A stretch of DNA of 64,000 nucleotides from Flavimaribacter sediminis (GCF_019492055.1 NZ_JAICBX010000002.1:1054001-1118000), one strand, 5' to 3'; numbered from the stretch's first letter, positions 25,084 to 34,502 are shown. Notes: generated from the sequence alone by a model not told the origin. Numbers and translations are program-made.

Positions 25084-26016
25084 ATGGGAGCGGCAGAAAA
25101 TCGCACGGAAGCGCTTCGCTTGATAGATACGATCGATGAATCACGCGCCGACGCCTTGATGAAGGGCGCGGTGGATTTGCACGTCCATTCGGGCCCGTCG
25201 GTCATGGCCCGCCAGGTCGATCACTTCCAGGCTGTGGAAGAGGCGGCTGCGGCCGGCATGCGGGGCATTCTTTTCAAGGATCATCACTATTCGGTGGCGC
25301 CGTTCCTGCCAATCATGGAGCGCGTTCTCGGCCATCACGGCGTGGCCATGTACGGCGGCGTCGTGCTCAACAACACCGTCGGCAGCCTGAATCCCCATGC
25401 GGTCGACTTCAATCTGAAGTCCGGCGCCAGGCTGGTCTGGATGCCGACCGCGCATTCCCTCAACCATATTCGCAACACCCATCGCAAGTCGCGGCTGGCG
25501 ACCAACGTACAGCTGAAGAAACCGGTCGCTGTCACGGTTCTCGACGCACGCGGCGACCTGCTTGACGAGTGCAAGGAAATTCTTGATTCGATTGCGGAAT
25601 TCGATGCAATCCTGTCTTCCGGCCACCTCCATATCGGCGAGGTCTGGGTGCTGTTCGAGGAAGCCAGGGCGCGCGGCGTAAAGCGGCTTCTCGTCAACCA
25701 TCCCATGTACGGCCTGCATTGTACGGCCGACGACGTCGCCGAACTCGTCCGCATGGGAGCCCTGATCGAGCAGTCGGCTTGCCTGTATGTCGATTCCCGG
25801 TTCAACTATTTTACGCCGGAAGAATTGCGCGAACACATCGACGCGGCCGGCCCCGCTCATTCCGCTCTCGGTTCGGACCTCGGGCAGGTGGACAATCCGT
25901 CTCCCGTCGAAGGACTGAAACAGATGATCCGTCTCTGCCTCGCGCTCGGATATACCGACGAAGAAGTGAAGCTGATGGTTCAGGATAATCCTGCGCGCAT
26001 CGTCGGATTGCAGTAA
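25084..26016 (+). CDS. DUF6282-family TIM-barrel hydrolase
   Basis: A 310-aa protein of the amidohydrolase-like PHP/TIM group. It starts with a metal-binding VDLHVHSGPS (H-x-H) and has further histidines in FKDHHYS, SSGHLHIGE and LVNHPMYG, plus GSDLGQVDNP near the C-terminus. These suit a metal-dependent hydrolase, probably of a lactone or amide. The ATG at 25084 is chosen for its AGGACCAGGG site; a longer frame from 24991 would swallow the promoter palindrome. It precedes the TRAP permease gene and is probably its operon leader. Confidence 0.75.
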   Translation: MGAAENRTEALRLIDTIDESRADALMKGAVDLHVHSGPSVMARQVDHFQAVEEAAAAGMRGILFKDHHYSVAPFLPIMERVLGHHGVAMYGGVVLNNTVGSLNPHAVDFNLKSGARLVWMPTAHSLNHIRNTHRKSRLATNVQLKKPVAVTVLDARGDLLDECKEILDSIAEFDAILSSGHLHIGEVWVLFEEARARGVKRLLVNHPMYGLHCTADDVAELVRMGALIEQSACLYVDSRFNYFTPEELREHIDAAGPAHSALGSDLGQVDNPSPVEGLKQMIRLCLALGYTDEEVKLMVQDNPARIVGLQ

Positions 26017-26097
26017 GCTTAAAAAGGGGCGCCGCGGCTGTTCCGGTTTGCAAACCCGGTCGGGCATGGATCGATGCCGGGTGGCGAGGTATGACGC

Positions 26098-28089
26098 ATG
26101 AGTGAACAAGAGGTCGACACGTTCGATCGCGAGACGGCCGGTCGGCCATTGCCGCCATTTGCGAGATGGTACGTGCGAATTGCGACCATCGCCATCCTGC
26201 TGCTGGCGATCAATCAGGCGTTCAATACACGCTTCTTCGTCGACATCACGTTGATCACACTGCAGTTCAACTACGTCATCATCGCACTGGCGCTATCATG
26301 CGGCTTCCTTCTGATGGCGCCGACGAAGCATCTCTACAATCGTCCACCGGGTATTCTCGACTGGCTGCTGGTTGCCGTCCTGATAGCGACCTGCGCATTC
26401 TTCTTCGCCAATTCCTACAGCATCTCGCTGCTCGGCTGGGAGGTCGCACCGCCGTTCTGGGCGATCATAGCGTCCTTCGCGATGTGGGTCCTGGTGCTGG
26501 AAGCCGGCCGCAGGGCGGGCGGACTTCCGCTGGCGATCATCGTCTTCGTGATGTCCACATATCCGCTCTACACGGAATATCTGCCGGCCGCGATCGCCGG
26601 ATTTGGCTCCTCGGCCGAGTACGTCGCGGCCTATCACGCTATGGGTTCGGAAAGCATTATCGGCATTCCGCTCAGGACGTTTGCGAGCCTCATCATCGGC
26701 TTCATCATCTTCGGCGCCGCCCTGCAGCGCACGGGCGCGGGCCAGTTCTTCATGGATGTAAGTTTCGGTCTGCTCGGACATGTCCGGGGCGGACCGGCCA
26801 AGGTGTCGATCTTCTCGAGCGGCCTGATGGGCTCGATGAGCGGATCGGTGATCACCAACGTGCTGACGACGGGCGTGCTGACCATTCCCGCAATGCGCAG
26901 GGTCGGCATGTCGGGTACGTTCGCGGCGGGGGTAGAAACCTGCGCCTCGACCGGCGGGGTGCTGATGCCGCCCGTCATGGGCGCAACAGCGTTCGTCATG
27001 GCGAGTTTCATGGGCGTTCCCTACGCCGACGTCGCGCTTGCCGCGGCCATTCCCTCTATCCTTTATTTCTTCGGGCTGTTTGCGCAGATCGACGCTCGCG
27101 CGGGTCGGGAAGGCCTCGAAGGTCTTCCGACCGAGGAATTACCGTCTGTCAGGCAGGCGCTGAAGGAAGGCTGGTATTATGTGTTCGCCTTCGCTCTTTT
27201 GATCTTCATGCTGCTGGTCATGCGCCGCGAGGCGCTGGCGCCGTATTTCGCCACCCCTCTTCTGATCCTGCTCAACCAGATATTCTCCAAGAAGCACCGC
27301 TGGAAATGGCGCGACGTGCTGCTTTTCATCGACACGCTGGGCAGCTTGTTCGCGAACCTGGTCGCGATCCTCGCCGCTGTCGGAATGATCATGGGCGCGC
27401 TCGCCATGACAGGCGTCGCGGCCACGCTCGTCAACGATCTCCTGAGAATCGCCGGCGGAGATCCATTGCCGTTGCTCATCATGGGAGCGCTGACTGGGCT
27501 GCTTCTCGGCGTCGGCATGACCTCAACAGCCGCCTACATCTTCCTGGCTATCCTTCTGGCGCCCGCGCTGATCAAGGTCGGTCTTGAACCCATGGCGGTG
27601 CACCTATTCATCTTCTACTGGGGCATGCTTTCCTTCATTACCCCGCCCGTCGCCCTCGGCGCATTCGCCGCCGCGAGCGTTGCGAAAACCAAACCGATGC
27701 GGACAGGCGTAGAGGCGATGAAGCTCGGCAGCGTCATCTATTTCATCCCGTTCTTTTTCGTTTTCGAGCCGGCGCTGGTCATGGCCGGTCCATGGAACGA
27801 GGCAGTGGTCGCCTTCGTTTTGGCGGTGCTCGGCATCGGTCTCTACGCTGGCGCCATCCAGGGCTACATTCCATTGGTCGGACACTTGTTTCCAAACCAG
27901 TGGTATGGCCTGCCGCTGCGGCTCCTGATGATACTCGCGGCCATTCTGATCGCATTACCATCCGACGCAGTTCCGCACTGGTCAGACCTCGAATTGCTCG
28001 GCGTTGCAGCCGTGATCGCCCTGCCGCTGCTGGCGTTCGCGGCGATCTCCAACAAGGGTAAACTGGGTGGAGCGGCATGGTCGAAGTAG
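26098..28089 (+). CDS. TRAP transporter fused permease, TAXI type (DctQM-like)
   Basis: A 663-aa polytopic protein combining the four-helix small subunit (residues ~25-150) with the large 12-helix subunit (the rest), as in TAXI-type TRAP systems. Typical large-subunit segments are GLMGSMSGSVITNVLTTG and ETCASTGGVLMPPVMGA. It moves a carboxylate using a sodium or proton gradient. The cognate binding protein gene is probably 31396-32529, on the other strand. Its last 13 bases overlap the MaoC gene, tying transport to catabolism. Confidence 0.9.
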   Translation: MSEQEVDTFDRETAGRPLPPFARWYVRIATIAILLLAINQAFNTRFFVDITLITLQFNYVIIALALSCGFLLMAPTKHLYNRPPGILDWLLVAVLIATCAFFFANSYSISLLGWEVAPPFWAIIASFAMWVLVLEAGRRAGGLPLAIIVFVMSTYPLYTEYLPAAIAGFGSSAEYVAAYHAMGSESIIGIPLRTFASLIIGFIIFGAALQRTGAGQFFMDVSFGLLGHVRGGPAKVSIFSSGLMGSMSGSVITNVLTTGVLTIPAMRRVGMSGTFAAGVETCASTGGVLMPPVMGATAFVMASFMGVPYADVALAAAIPSILYFFGLFAQIDARAGREGLEGLPTEELPSVRQALKEGWYYVFAFALLIFMLLVMRREALAPYFATPLLILLNQIFSKKHRWKWRDVLLFIDTLGSLFANLVAILAAVGMIMGALAMTGVAATLVNDLLRIAGGDPLPLLIMGALTGLLLGVGMTSTAAYIFLAILLAPALIKVGLEPMAVHLFIFYWGMLSFITPPVALGAFAAASVAKTKPMRTGVEAMKLGSVIYFIPFFFVFEPALVMAGPWNEAVVAFVLAVLGIGLYAGAIQGYIPLVGHLFPNQWYGLPLRLLMILAAILIALPSDAVPHWSDLELLGVAAVIALPLLAFAAISNKGKLGGAAWSK

Positions 28090-28535
28090 AAACGGCAATG
28101 GACCTGAAAGCCCATGAAGGGCAGGAACTCGGACATTCCGAATGGGCGCCGATCGATCAATCCATGCTCGACCGGTTTGCGGAACTCACAGGCGACGACC
28201 ACTGGATTCATATCGATCCGGATCGGGCGACGCATGAGATGCCTGACGGGAAAACGATCGCTCACGGCCTTCTTGTCCTCGCAATGGGGCCGGGATTGCA
28301 GAAACAGGTCTACACTGTCCGCAAACGCGGTCGCGGCCTTAACTACGGATACGACAAGCTGCGTTTCGTCTCTCCTGTGCCAGTCAATGCGCGCGTCAGG
28401 CTATCCCTGAAACTGCTGTCGGCAGAGCCCCACTCGCTTGGAACACGCATCACGACGCAACAGACTTTCGAGATCGAGAATACGCAAAAGCCGGCGCTGG
28501 TGGCCGAACACATATTGCTCATAACCGATCCATGA
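28077..28535 (+). CDS. MaoC-family enoyl-CoA hydratase
   Basis: A 152-aa hot-dog-fold protein. The hydratase 2 motif with the catalytic Asp and His is GDDHWIHIDPDRA. These enzymes hydrate enoyl-CoA to 3-hydroxyacyl-CoA. It overlaps the TRAP permease and is followed 10 bp later by an acyl-CoA synthetase gene, so a CoA-thioester pathway is likely. A second MaoC gene lies at 30830. Confidence 0.85.
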   Translation: MVEVETAMDLKAHEGQELGHSEWAPIDQSMLDRFAELTGDDHWIHIDPDRATHEMPDGKTIAHGLLVLAMGPGLQKQVYTVRKRGRGLNYGYDKLRFVSPVPVNARVRLSLKLLSAEPHSLGTRITTQQTFEIENTQKPALVAEHILLITDP

Positions 28536-28545
28536 GGGTGACGGC

Positions 28546-30075
28546 ATGAGGTCTCAAAACGAAACAATTCTGGGCGCGCTATTCGATCGCGCTCGCTCTT
28601 CTGCCGACAGGCCAGCCCTGACGGTAGGGCAGGATACGCTGAGCTGGCCTCGGCTCGCGGAAAGCATTGCCCGCTTTGCCAGCAGCACGCGGGCGACCGG
28701 CGTCGCGCCTGGACAACGCATCGGCATTCTGTCCGGCAACTCCGTCGAGGCGATCGTCGCCTATCTCGGGAGCATTGCGGCGGGCTGTATCGCCGTGCCT
28801 CTGCCCGCCTCGTTGCTCCGCCGCGATCTCGCGGTCCTGATCGAGGATTGCGCCCCCGCCATGCTCGTTGCAAATGCATCCGGAGAGGCCGCGCTGGAAG
28901 GACTGTGCGGCGCGCCGGTGTTATCTACGCAGAGCGAGGCCGCCTCCACAAACAGTTTCGAAGCCTTTCTGACTGCAGGCGATCCGGGCACGCTACCGCT
29001 AACCATGGATCCGGAAAGCGGTTTCAATATCATATACAGCTCCGGAACAACCGGGCGACCGAAAGGCATTGTCCACGACCACGGCATGCGCAACCGCCAG
29101 GCGGCGCGCCGGGTGTTCGACATCGGACCGGACAGCGTCATGCTGCTGTCGACGCCGGTCTATTCCAACACCACGCTCATGCCGCTTCTGGCAGGCCTCA
29201 GCCACGGCGCCCATGTCGTCGTGATGCCGAAGTTCGACGTCGAGAGATATCTCGAGGTCGCCGAAAACCTGAAGGCGACACACACCATGCTGGTGCCGGT
29301 GCAGTATCAGCGGATCCTGGCTTCGCCCGGTTTCGACGATCGCGACCTCTCGTCCTTCAAGGTCAAGCAGAGCACCAGCGCTCCGATGCCCATCGCTGTC
29401 AAACAGGACATCCTGAAGCGATGGCCCGGACGCTTCGTCGAGGTCTACGGCCTGACTGAAGGCGGCGTGACCCTCATGCTCGACGCCAAGCGTTTTCCAG
29501 ACAAGCTGCAGACTGTTGGCAGGCCGGCGCCCGACAACGACATTCGCGTGATCAACGACAATGGCGAGCTTTTGCCGACCGGACAGATCGGCGAGGTGGT
29601 CGGTCGCTCGCCTTTCATGATGAGGGGATACTGGAACCGGCCCGAAGCGACGGCCGCCCTTGAATGGCGCGCGCCGGATGGTGAAACCTATTTCCGGTCC
29701 GGCGATCTCGGATCGTTCGACGAAGAGGGCTTTCTGACACTGCAGGGCCGCAAGAAGGACATGATCATTTCCGGCGGCTTCAACATCTATCCCGGCGATC
29801 TGGAGAGTATATTGCTCCAGCACCCAGATGTGGAGGAAGCAGCTGTCGTCGGCGCCGCCAGCGACCGGTGGGGTGAAACGCCGTTTGGCTTCGTCGTGCC
29901 TCGAACAGGCAGCCGGATCCATGCTGACGCTCTGCGGGAATGGGCGAATGAACGACTCGGCCGCATGCAGAAGATCGCCGGCATCGCCTTGCGGAAAGAA
30001 CTACCACGGTCGTCGATTGGCAAGATACTGAAACAGGAGCTGGCGCGTGATCCCGCGCTCAGACAGGTGCAATGA
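28546..30075 (+). CDS. AMP-forming acyl-CoA synthetase/ligase
   Basis: A 509-aa adenylate-forming enzyme that activates a carboxylic acid as its CoA thioester. Motifs: P-loop IIYSSGTTGRPKG, the A5 motif VYGLTEGG, the hinge region YFRSGDLGSFDEEG with GRKKDMIISGG, and the catalytic lysine in RSSIGKILKQ. Its acid substrate is unknown; the fold is close to fatty-acid and aromatic-acid ligases. It overlaps the next SDR gene as ATGA. Confidence 0.9.
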   Translation: MRSQNETILGALFDRARSSADRPALTVGQDTLSWPRLAESIARFASSTRATGVAPGQRIGILSGNSVEAIVAYLGSIAAGCIAVPLPASLLRRDLAVLIEDCAPAMLVANASGEAALEGLCGAPVLSTQSEAASTNSFEAFLTAGDPGTLPLTMDPESGFNIIYSSGTTGRPKGIVHDHGMRNRQAARRVFDIGPDSVMLLSTPVYSNTTLMPLLAGLSHGAHVVVMPKFDVERYLEVAENLKATHTMLVPVQYQRILASPGFDDRDLSSFKVKQSTSAPMPIAVKQDILKRWPGRFVEVYGLTEGGVTLMLDAKRFPDKLQTVGRPAPDNDIRVINDNGELLPTGQIGEVVGRSPFMMRGYWNRPEATAALEWRAPDGETYFRSGDLGSFDEEGFLTLQGRKKDMIISGGFNIYPGDLESILLQHPDVEEAAVVGAASDRWGETPFGFVVPRTGSRIHADALREWANERLGRMQKIAGIALRKELPRSSIGKILKQELARDPALRQVQ

Positions 30076-30821
30076 GTTACTCACTGGAAGGCAAAAACGT
30101 TGTCGTAACAGGCGGCGCAAGCGGCATCGGCGCCGCCACGGCGCAGCTCTTCGCAACGCATGGCGCGCGGATTGCGCTTGGATATCACTCGGACGCCGAC
30201 AAGGCGGAAGCGATGGCGGCCAGCCTTGCCGGTGACGGCCATTGCGCCATCCGCATGAAGATCGACGACGCCGGAAGCCTTGCCGAAGCAGCCAAAACTA
30301 TCAGCGCAAAGTTTGGAGAGGTCGATGTGCTCGTCAATTCAGCCGGCCGGACGGTTCCTGTTCCCGCCGCGAATCTCGACGATCTGACAGATGAACTCTT
30401 CGACGAGATCACGCGAGTCAATCTGCGTGGGCCTTTTGCGGTCATCCGTACACTCGCGCCACTGTTAAGGGCCGCGCCGCAAGCGGCGGTGATCAATATC
30501 GGCTCCGTAGCGGCGACGACCGGGACCGGCAGCAACCTCGCCTACTGCGCATCCAAAGCCGGCGTTCACACCCTGACCATTGCTCTGGCAAAGGTCATGG
30601 GGCCGTCAATCCGCGTCATGACCGTTTCGCCCGGCGCCGTCGACACGGAATTCGTAAAGGGTCGTGCGCCAGGCGCACTGGAAAAGATTGCAGCCAATAC
30701 GCCCCTCAAGAAAGTCACCGACGTCGGCGCCGTCGCCGACGCCGTCTATTCCTGCGTCGTTCATCTGACCAGTTCAACCGGCGTCGAGATCATTGTCGAC
30801 GAGGGTCGACACCTGCCGTGA
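30072..30821 (+). CDS. SDR-family oxidoreductase (3-oxoacyl/3-hydroxyacyl type)
   Basis: A 249-aa short-chain dehydrogenase. NAD(P)-binding GGASGIGAAT, active-site serine in INIGSVAATTG, and the catalytic pair in YCASK are all present. It probably oxidises the 3-hydroxyacyl-CoA made by the MaoC hydratase. Last gene of the plus-strand operon that begins at 25084. Confidence 0.88.
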   Translation: MSYSLEGKNVVVTGGASGIGAATAQLFATHGARIALGYHSDADKAEAMAASLAGDGHCAIRMKIDDAGSLAEAAKTISAKFGEVDVLVNSAGRTVPVPAANLDDLTDELFDEITRVNLRGPFAVIRTLAPLLRAAPQAAVINIGSVAATTGTGSNLAYCASKAGVHTLTIALAKVMGPSIRVMTVSPGAVDTEFVKGRAPGALEKIAANTPLKKVTDVGAVADAVYSCVVHLTSSTGVEIIVDEGRHLP

Positions 30822-30829
30822 CAAGCAAT

Positions 30830-31285
30830 TTAGCCGGACGTGCGGGTCGGGACCTGCCCTGACGAAATCAAGGAGAGGACGACCTCGCCGTTCTGGTTGC
30901 TGACCTCGACCCTGGTCCTTATGACTCCGCGGTCGGGCCTGGATTTTGAGCGCCGCGTCTCTATGACTTCACGCTTCACCTCAAGGACATCGCCAGGCTT
31001 GACTACCTGTCGCCATCGCAGTTCGTCCACGCCAAGACCGACCATCGGGGTATCGCCGTAACCTCCATCCTCGATAAAGAGGCGAAGGGAAAGCGCCGCG
31101 ATCTGCCAACCGCTGGCAATCACGGTTCCAAAGCGACCCTTTGCGGCTGTGGCGGGATCCGTATGGATTGGCTGAGGATCATTGACCTTCGCAAACGCGA
31201 TGATGTCTTCTTCGGTGATGGTTTCCTTGCGGCTCGTCCAGGTTTCACCAACCTCGAAATCCTCGAACAGGCGTGTCTGCGCCAT
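30830..31285 (-). CDS. MaoC-family hydratase
   Basis: A second hot-dog-fold hydratase, 151 aa, with the hydratase motif NDPQPIHTDPATA. It is convergent with the SDR, 8 bp away. It shares the direction of the TAXI binding-protein gene upstream (110 bp), so the two may be cotranscribed. Substrate unknown. Confidence 0.85.
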   Translation of the reverse strand: MAQTRLFEDFEVGETWTSRKETITEEDIIAFAKVNDPQPIHTDPATAAKGRFGTVIASGWQIAALSLRLFIEDGGYGDTPMVGLGVDELRWRQVVKPGDVLEVKREVIETRRSKSRPDRGVIRTRVEVSNQNGEVVLSLISSGQVPTRTSG

Positions 31286-31395
31286 TCATGTCTCCCTGTC
31301 GTTTGCCGCTTTGCCTGAATAATTATGGCGGGGAACGACCCCGCCAAAATTGCAATTTTCACTATTGGTCGGACAATGGCGCTGCCCGGTATGCG

Positions 31396-32529
31396 TCAGT
31401 TGTAGGTCGGCAGTCCCGCGTCTTCGAGAGCCCTGGTCCTCGTTTCTGACCATTTCTCGCTGCGTTCGCCTTCGGGAAGACCTTCCCAAGCGCTTTGCAG
31501 GATGTCCTGGCGCTTGATCAGAGCTTCATTGTAGTCGGTGTCGGCATCGGTCCACAGTCCTTTTTCCTTCCAGTAGCGAACGGCGCCAGCATGATAAGGC
31601 GCATTCCACTGGAAGTTCTGACGATCGGCTGCCCAGCCGACTAGGCTCGGCTCGGCGGTCACGAATTCATCGTACTGCAGGTCAATCGCCTTTGTCAGAT
31701 TGTAGATCATGTCCTCGTCCTGATCCGGATAGGCGAGCAGCACCGGGAACGGGAAACCGGCGCATTCGACCGACTTGTCCTTCGACATGTTTGCTCCGGC
31801 GGTGCCGACGCGCGGTGCGAATTGCGGCTTGATCATGCGCAGCTTTTCCCATCCTTCCTTGTCGGAAGCAGGCAGCGCCAACCAGTTGAGGCCGGACGGC
31901 GAAGCTGCAGCCTGGGTCGCGAAGGACACGGTCGTCAATGTCGTGATCGCGTCGACCTGGCCATTGAGAAACGCTTCCCAGGATCCGGCGAAACTTGGAA
32001 CGTCAACCTTTTCGACGTCGTCCCATGTCAGGCCGTAGAATGCGAGGAAGGCTGCGACGTTTGCCTGCAGCGCCGGAGATCCGACCACCCACCCGAGGCG
32101 CTTGCCACGCAGATCGTCAGGACCGCTGACCGTCAGATCGCCCTGCAGGGCGAGCGTGAAGCAGTTGTCGGAGTTTGCGCCGTAGAGCATCTGAAGTTGC
32201 TGCGGACCCAGTTGCGGGTCGGCGAAGGCGACTGTCCCTTCCACGGCATTGAAGGATTCCGAACCGAGGAGCGCAAAATCGACCCGCCCCTGCTTGACCG
32301 GAAGAACGCGCGCAACATCGCTCGTCGCCGGAAGCACGCGCAGGTTGGTCGAATAGGCGTCGCTCAATGCGGCGCCGATGGCGACAGCCTGGACATAGCC
32401 CGACGATCCGACGTCATAGGACGTCCAGGACACCGTGGACGGCAGTTCAATCTCCTGGGCCGCCGCATCCGTGAAAGCCGACCCGGCAAAAAGCATTGCG
32501 CCTGCCAGTAGTGCATGAACAGTTTTCAT
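31396..32529 (-). CDS. TAXI-family TRAP transporter solute-binding protein
   Basis: A 377-aa periplasmic binding protein with a cleavable signal peptide (residues ~1-25, ending AAAQE). The TAXI fold is indicated by SSGYVQAVAIGAALSDA near the N-terminus and the RGKRLGWVVGSPALQANVAAF segment. It should deliver a carboxylate to the fused permease at 26098. A good AGGGAGGA site precedes the ATG. Candidate IclR site C lies about 100 bp upstream. Confidence 0.9.
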   Translation of the reverse strand: MKTVHALLAGAMLFAGSAFTDAAAQEIELPSTVSWTSYDVGSSGYVQAVAIGAALSDAYSTNLRVLPATSDVARVLPVKQGRVDFALLGSESFNAVEGTVAFADPQLGPQQLQMLYGANSDNCFTLALQGDLTVSGPDDLRGKRLGWVVGSPALQANVAAFLAFYGLTWDDVEKVDVPSFAGSWEAFLNGQVDAITTLTTVSFATQAAASPSGLNWLALPASDKEGWEKLRMIKPQFAPRVGTAGANMSKDKSVECAGFPFPVLLAYPDQDEDMIYNLTKAIDLQYDEFVTAEPSLVGWAADRQNFQWNAPYHAGAVRYWKEKGLWTDADTDYNEALIKRQDILQSAWEGLPEGERSEKWSETRTRALEDAGLPTYN

Positions 32530-32836
32530 ACTGATCCTCCCTTTAATACGTGCAGTTTAAGTAACCGCATTATTCAGATGCGGATCGTAGAGTGATTGGA
32601 CAGGAGGTGTAATCCCTGATTGGCCAGCGTTCCGCATCACGAAACGCTCTGCGCCCACGCCGGTCTCTCCCAAAGACCACGTTTGTCTCTACCCATTCCC
32701 CGACTTTGATCAAAGCTTCTTCGACAACAAGGAGGATCGCGTCGAACCATCCGCAAACCTATTCGCTCCGGAGAAAGGTAAACTCCATCACCGAGATCGA
32801 AATCATCCGCGCATCGGACGTATTCCTCTTCATGTG
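32530..32836. other. Gap between cluster I and cluster II
   Basis: This 307-bp stretch holds the promoter region of the TAXI gene, including candidate IclR site C at 32630. No other gene is visible. Confidence 0.55.
32630..32646. promoter_or_regulatory. Candidate IclR operator (site C)
   Basis: TTCCGCATCACGAAACG, almost identical to site B and related to site A. It lies 101-117 bp upstream of the TAXI start. Confidence 0.65.
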
Positions 32837-33553
32837 TCAGGCGGCGCTTCCGCCTCCGTCGATCTGCACGACGCTGCCGGACAAGAAGCCATTGAGCATT
32901 AGATGAATGATCTGAGCCGCCACTTCGTCAGCCGTGCCAACTCGTTTGACCGGCAATGCGGCGGCGGTTTTGGAGAATAAGTCGTGTCTCTGGCTGTCCG
33001 ATAAGTGGTCCCACCACGGTGTGTCCAACCGACCCGGAGATGCGCAGTTAACCCGTATCGGCGCCATTTCCGTTGCGAGAGCCTTGGCCAGCGTATCCAG
33101 GCCGGCATTGATAACGCTGAGCATTGTAGCTGCGCCCGATGGCCTCACGCCGAGCATGCCCGAGACCAGGGTCAGGCTTCCGGTGTCGCGAATGCGGGCG
33201 GAGTGGGCGACATGGATCGCGCCCCACAATTTACTCTCCACGGCAGCGCGGGCCTCAGAAAGGGGCCTGTCTCGCAGCGTTGAAGTCGAAAGCTCTGCTG
33301 CCGACACCACGACGTGGTCAAACGGATCTCTGCCTGTGAAAAACTTTGCGACGGCATCCGCGTCCCGCACATCGACCGAAGCGGTTTCCAGCCCGTCACA
33401 TTGCGCCGCCGCTGCGGCAAGGCGCTGCCGATTGCGCGAAGCAATGGTGACCGTTCCGCCGAGAAGGGAAGCGCGTTGTGCAACCGCCAGTCCAACACCT
33501 GATGATCCCCCGAACACGACGACACTCCGCCCATCCAGCCGCTCCTCGATCAT
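32837..33553 (-). CDS. SDR-family protein lacking the usual catalytic Tyr and Lys
   Basis: A 238-aa short-chain dehydrogenase-type protein. The cofactor motif is intact (FGGSSGVGLAVAQ), as is the active-site serine strand (LTLVSGMLG). At the Y-x-x-x-K position the sequence is ATMLSVINAGLD, so tyrosine reads Met and lysine reads Ile. The following helix and VNCASPG strand align normally, so misalignment is unlikely. It may be an atypical SDR with different chemistry. Its ATG overlaps the upstream stop as ATGA, and it is the last gene of the five-gene TRAP operon. Confidence 0.82.
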   Translation of the reverse strand: MIEERLDGRSVVVFGGSSGVGLAVAQRASLLGGTVTIASRNRQRLAAAAAQCDGLETASVDVRDADAVAKFFTGRDPFDHVVVSAAELSTSTLRDRPLSEARAAVESKLWGAIHVAHSARIRDTGSLTLVSGMLGVRPSGAATMLSVINAGLDTLAKALATEMAPIRVNCASPGRLDTPWWDHLSDSQRHDLFSKTAAALPVKRVGTADEVAAQIIHLMLNGFLSGSVVQIDGGGSAA

Positions 33554-34479
33554 TTTTTCGCATTACCCCGTTCGTCAGAGTCCTCCAGAACGCTGCCCGC
33601 CATCATTTCACAAAACTGCGCCATCGCAGTGTGGTCCTGGCCCGGACCGAGATATTTCTGGGCGCCGCGCCAGATCTCCCGGCACAGGCCGGCCAGCGGC
33701 GCGGCGGTTTCCGTCGTCTCGGCGACGCCCAGGGCAATGCCAAGATCCTTCACCATAAGGTCAAGCCCGAATCCGGCGTCGAACTTGCGCGAAAGCACAT
33801 ATTGCTTGAATTTCTTCTGGGTCGAATTGTTCATACCGGTCGATGCATTGAGCACGTCGACCATAACGGAGGGGTCGAGCCCGAAGCGCGAGCCGATCAG
33901 GAGCGCCTCGACGCCAATCAGGAAACCGCCGGCGCTCACAAGATTGTTCAGCGCCTTCATGGCGTGAGCAGAGCCGACCGGTCCGGTTCGCATCACCGTT
34001 CCCATTGTTTCCAGCACTGCCCTGGCGCCCTCGAAAGGCGTGTCCTCACCACCGACCATGATCGCCAGTTCGCCTGTCCTGGCGCGAGGCACGCCTCCGG
34101 AAACGGGGGCATCCAGCAGGACGAGCCCGGCTCTTTCTGCTGTAGCGGCAAGTTCTTTCGTCATGTCCGGGACGCCGCTCGACATTTCGAGGATCAGCCC
34201 ACCCTTCGTCAGTCCCGCAAAGACCCCGTTCGGTCTGCTCAGGACCTCGCTCACGATGGCGCTGTTTGGCAACATGGTCACGACGATATCGGAATCTTGG
34301 GCGAGGGCCGAGGCGGATGACGCGGCCGCCGCTTGCAGATCTTGCGCGGCGTTTTCCGTAAGCTGCATGTCGGCGTCGAGAACCGTTAGGCTGTAGCCCG
34401 CATTGGCAATGCATCTGGCCATCGGCTTTCCCATCGCGCCAAGTCCGATGAAACCGATCCTGGGAAGATTTTCTTGCAT
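33550..34479 (-). CDS. 3-Hydroxyisobutyrate dehydrogenase-family oxidoreductase
   Basis: A 309-aa beta-hydroxyacid dehydrogenase. NAD(P)-binding GFIGLGAMGKPMARCI, the substrate segment APVSGGVPRARTG (family PVSGG), and the catalytic lysine in MKALNNLVSAGG are present. It oxidises a 3-hydroxy acid to its semialdehyde or keto acid. It is 23 bp downstream of the TRAP large permease gene and overlaps the SDR gene. Confidence 0.88.
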   Translation of the reverse strand: MQENLPRIGFIGLGAMGKPMARCIANAGYSLTVLDADMQLTENAAQDLQAAAASSASALAQDSDIVVTMLPNSAIVSEVLSRPNGVFAGLTKGGLILEMSSGVPDMTKELAATAERAGLVLLDAPVSGGVPRARTGELAIMVGGEDTPFEGARAVLETMGTVMRTGPVGSAHAMKALNNLVSAGGFLIGVEALLIGSRFGLDPSVMVDVLNASTGMNNSTQKKFKQYVLSRKFDAGFGLDLMVKDLGIALGVAETTETAAPLAGLCREIWRGAQKYLGPGQDHTAMAQFCEMMAGSVLEDSDERGNAKK

Positions 34480-34502
34480 GGAGCCTTCTTTCTCTCTTCA
34501 GT

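Noticed and set aside
25141..26109. 322-codon frame antisense to the DUF6282 gene
   Set aside because: It covers a gene with clear metal-site motifs and is a codon-bias shadow.
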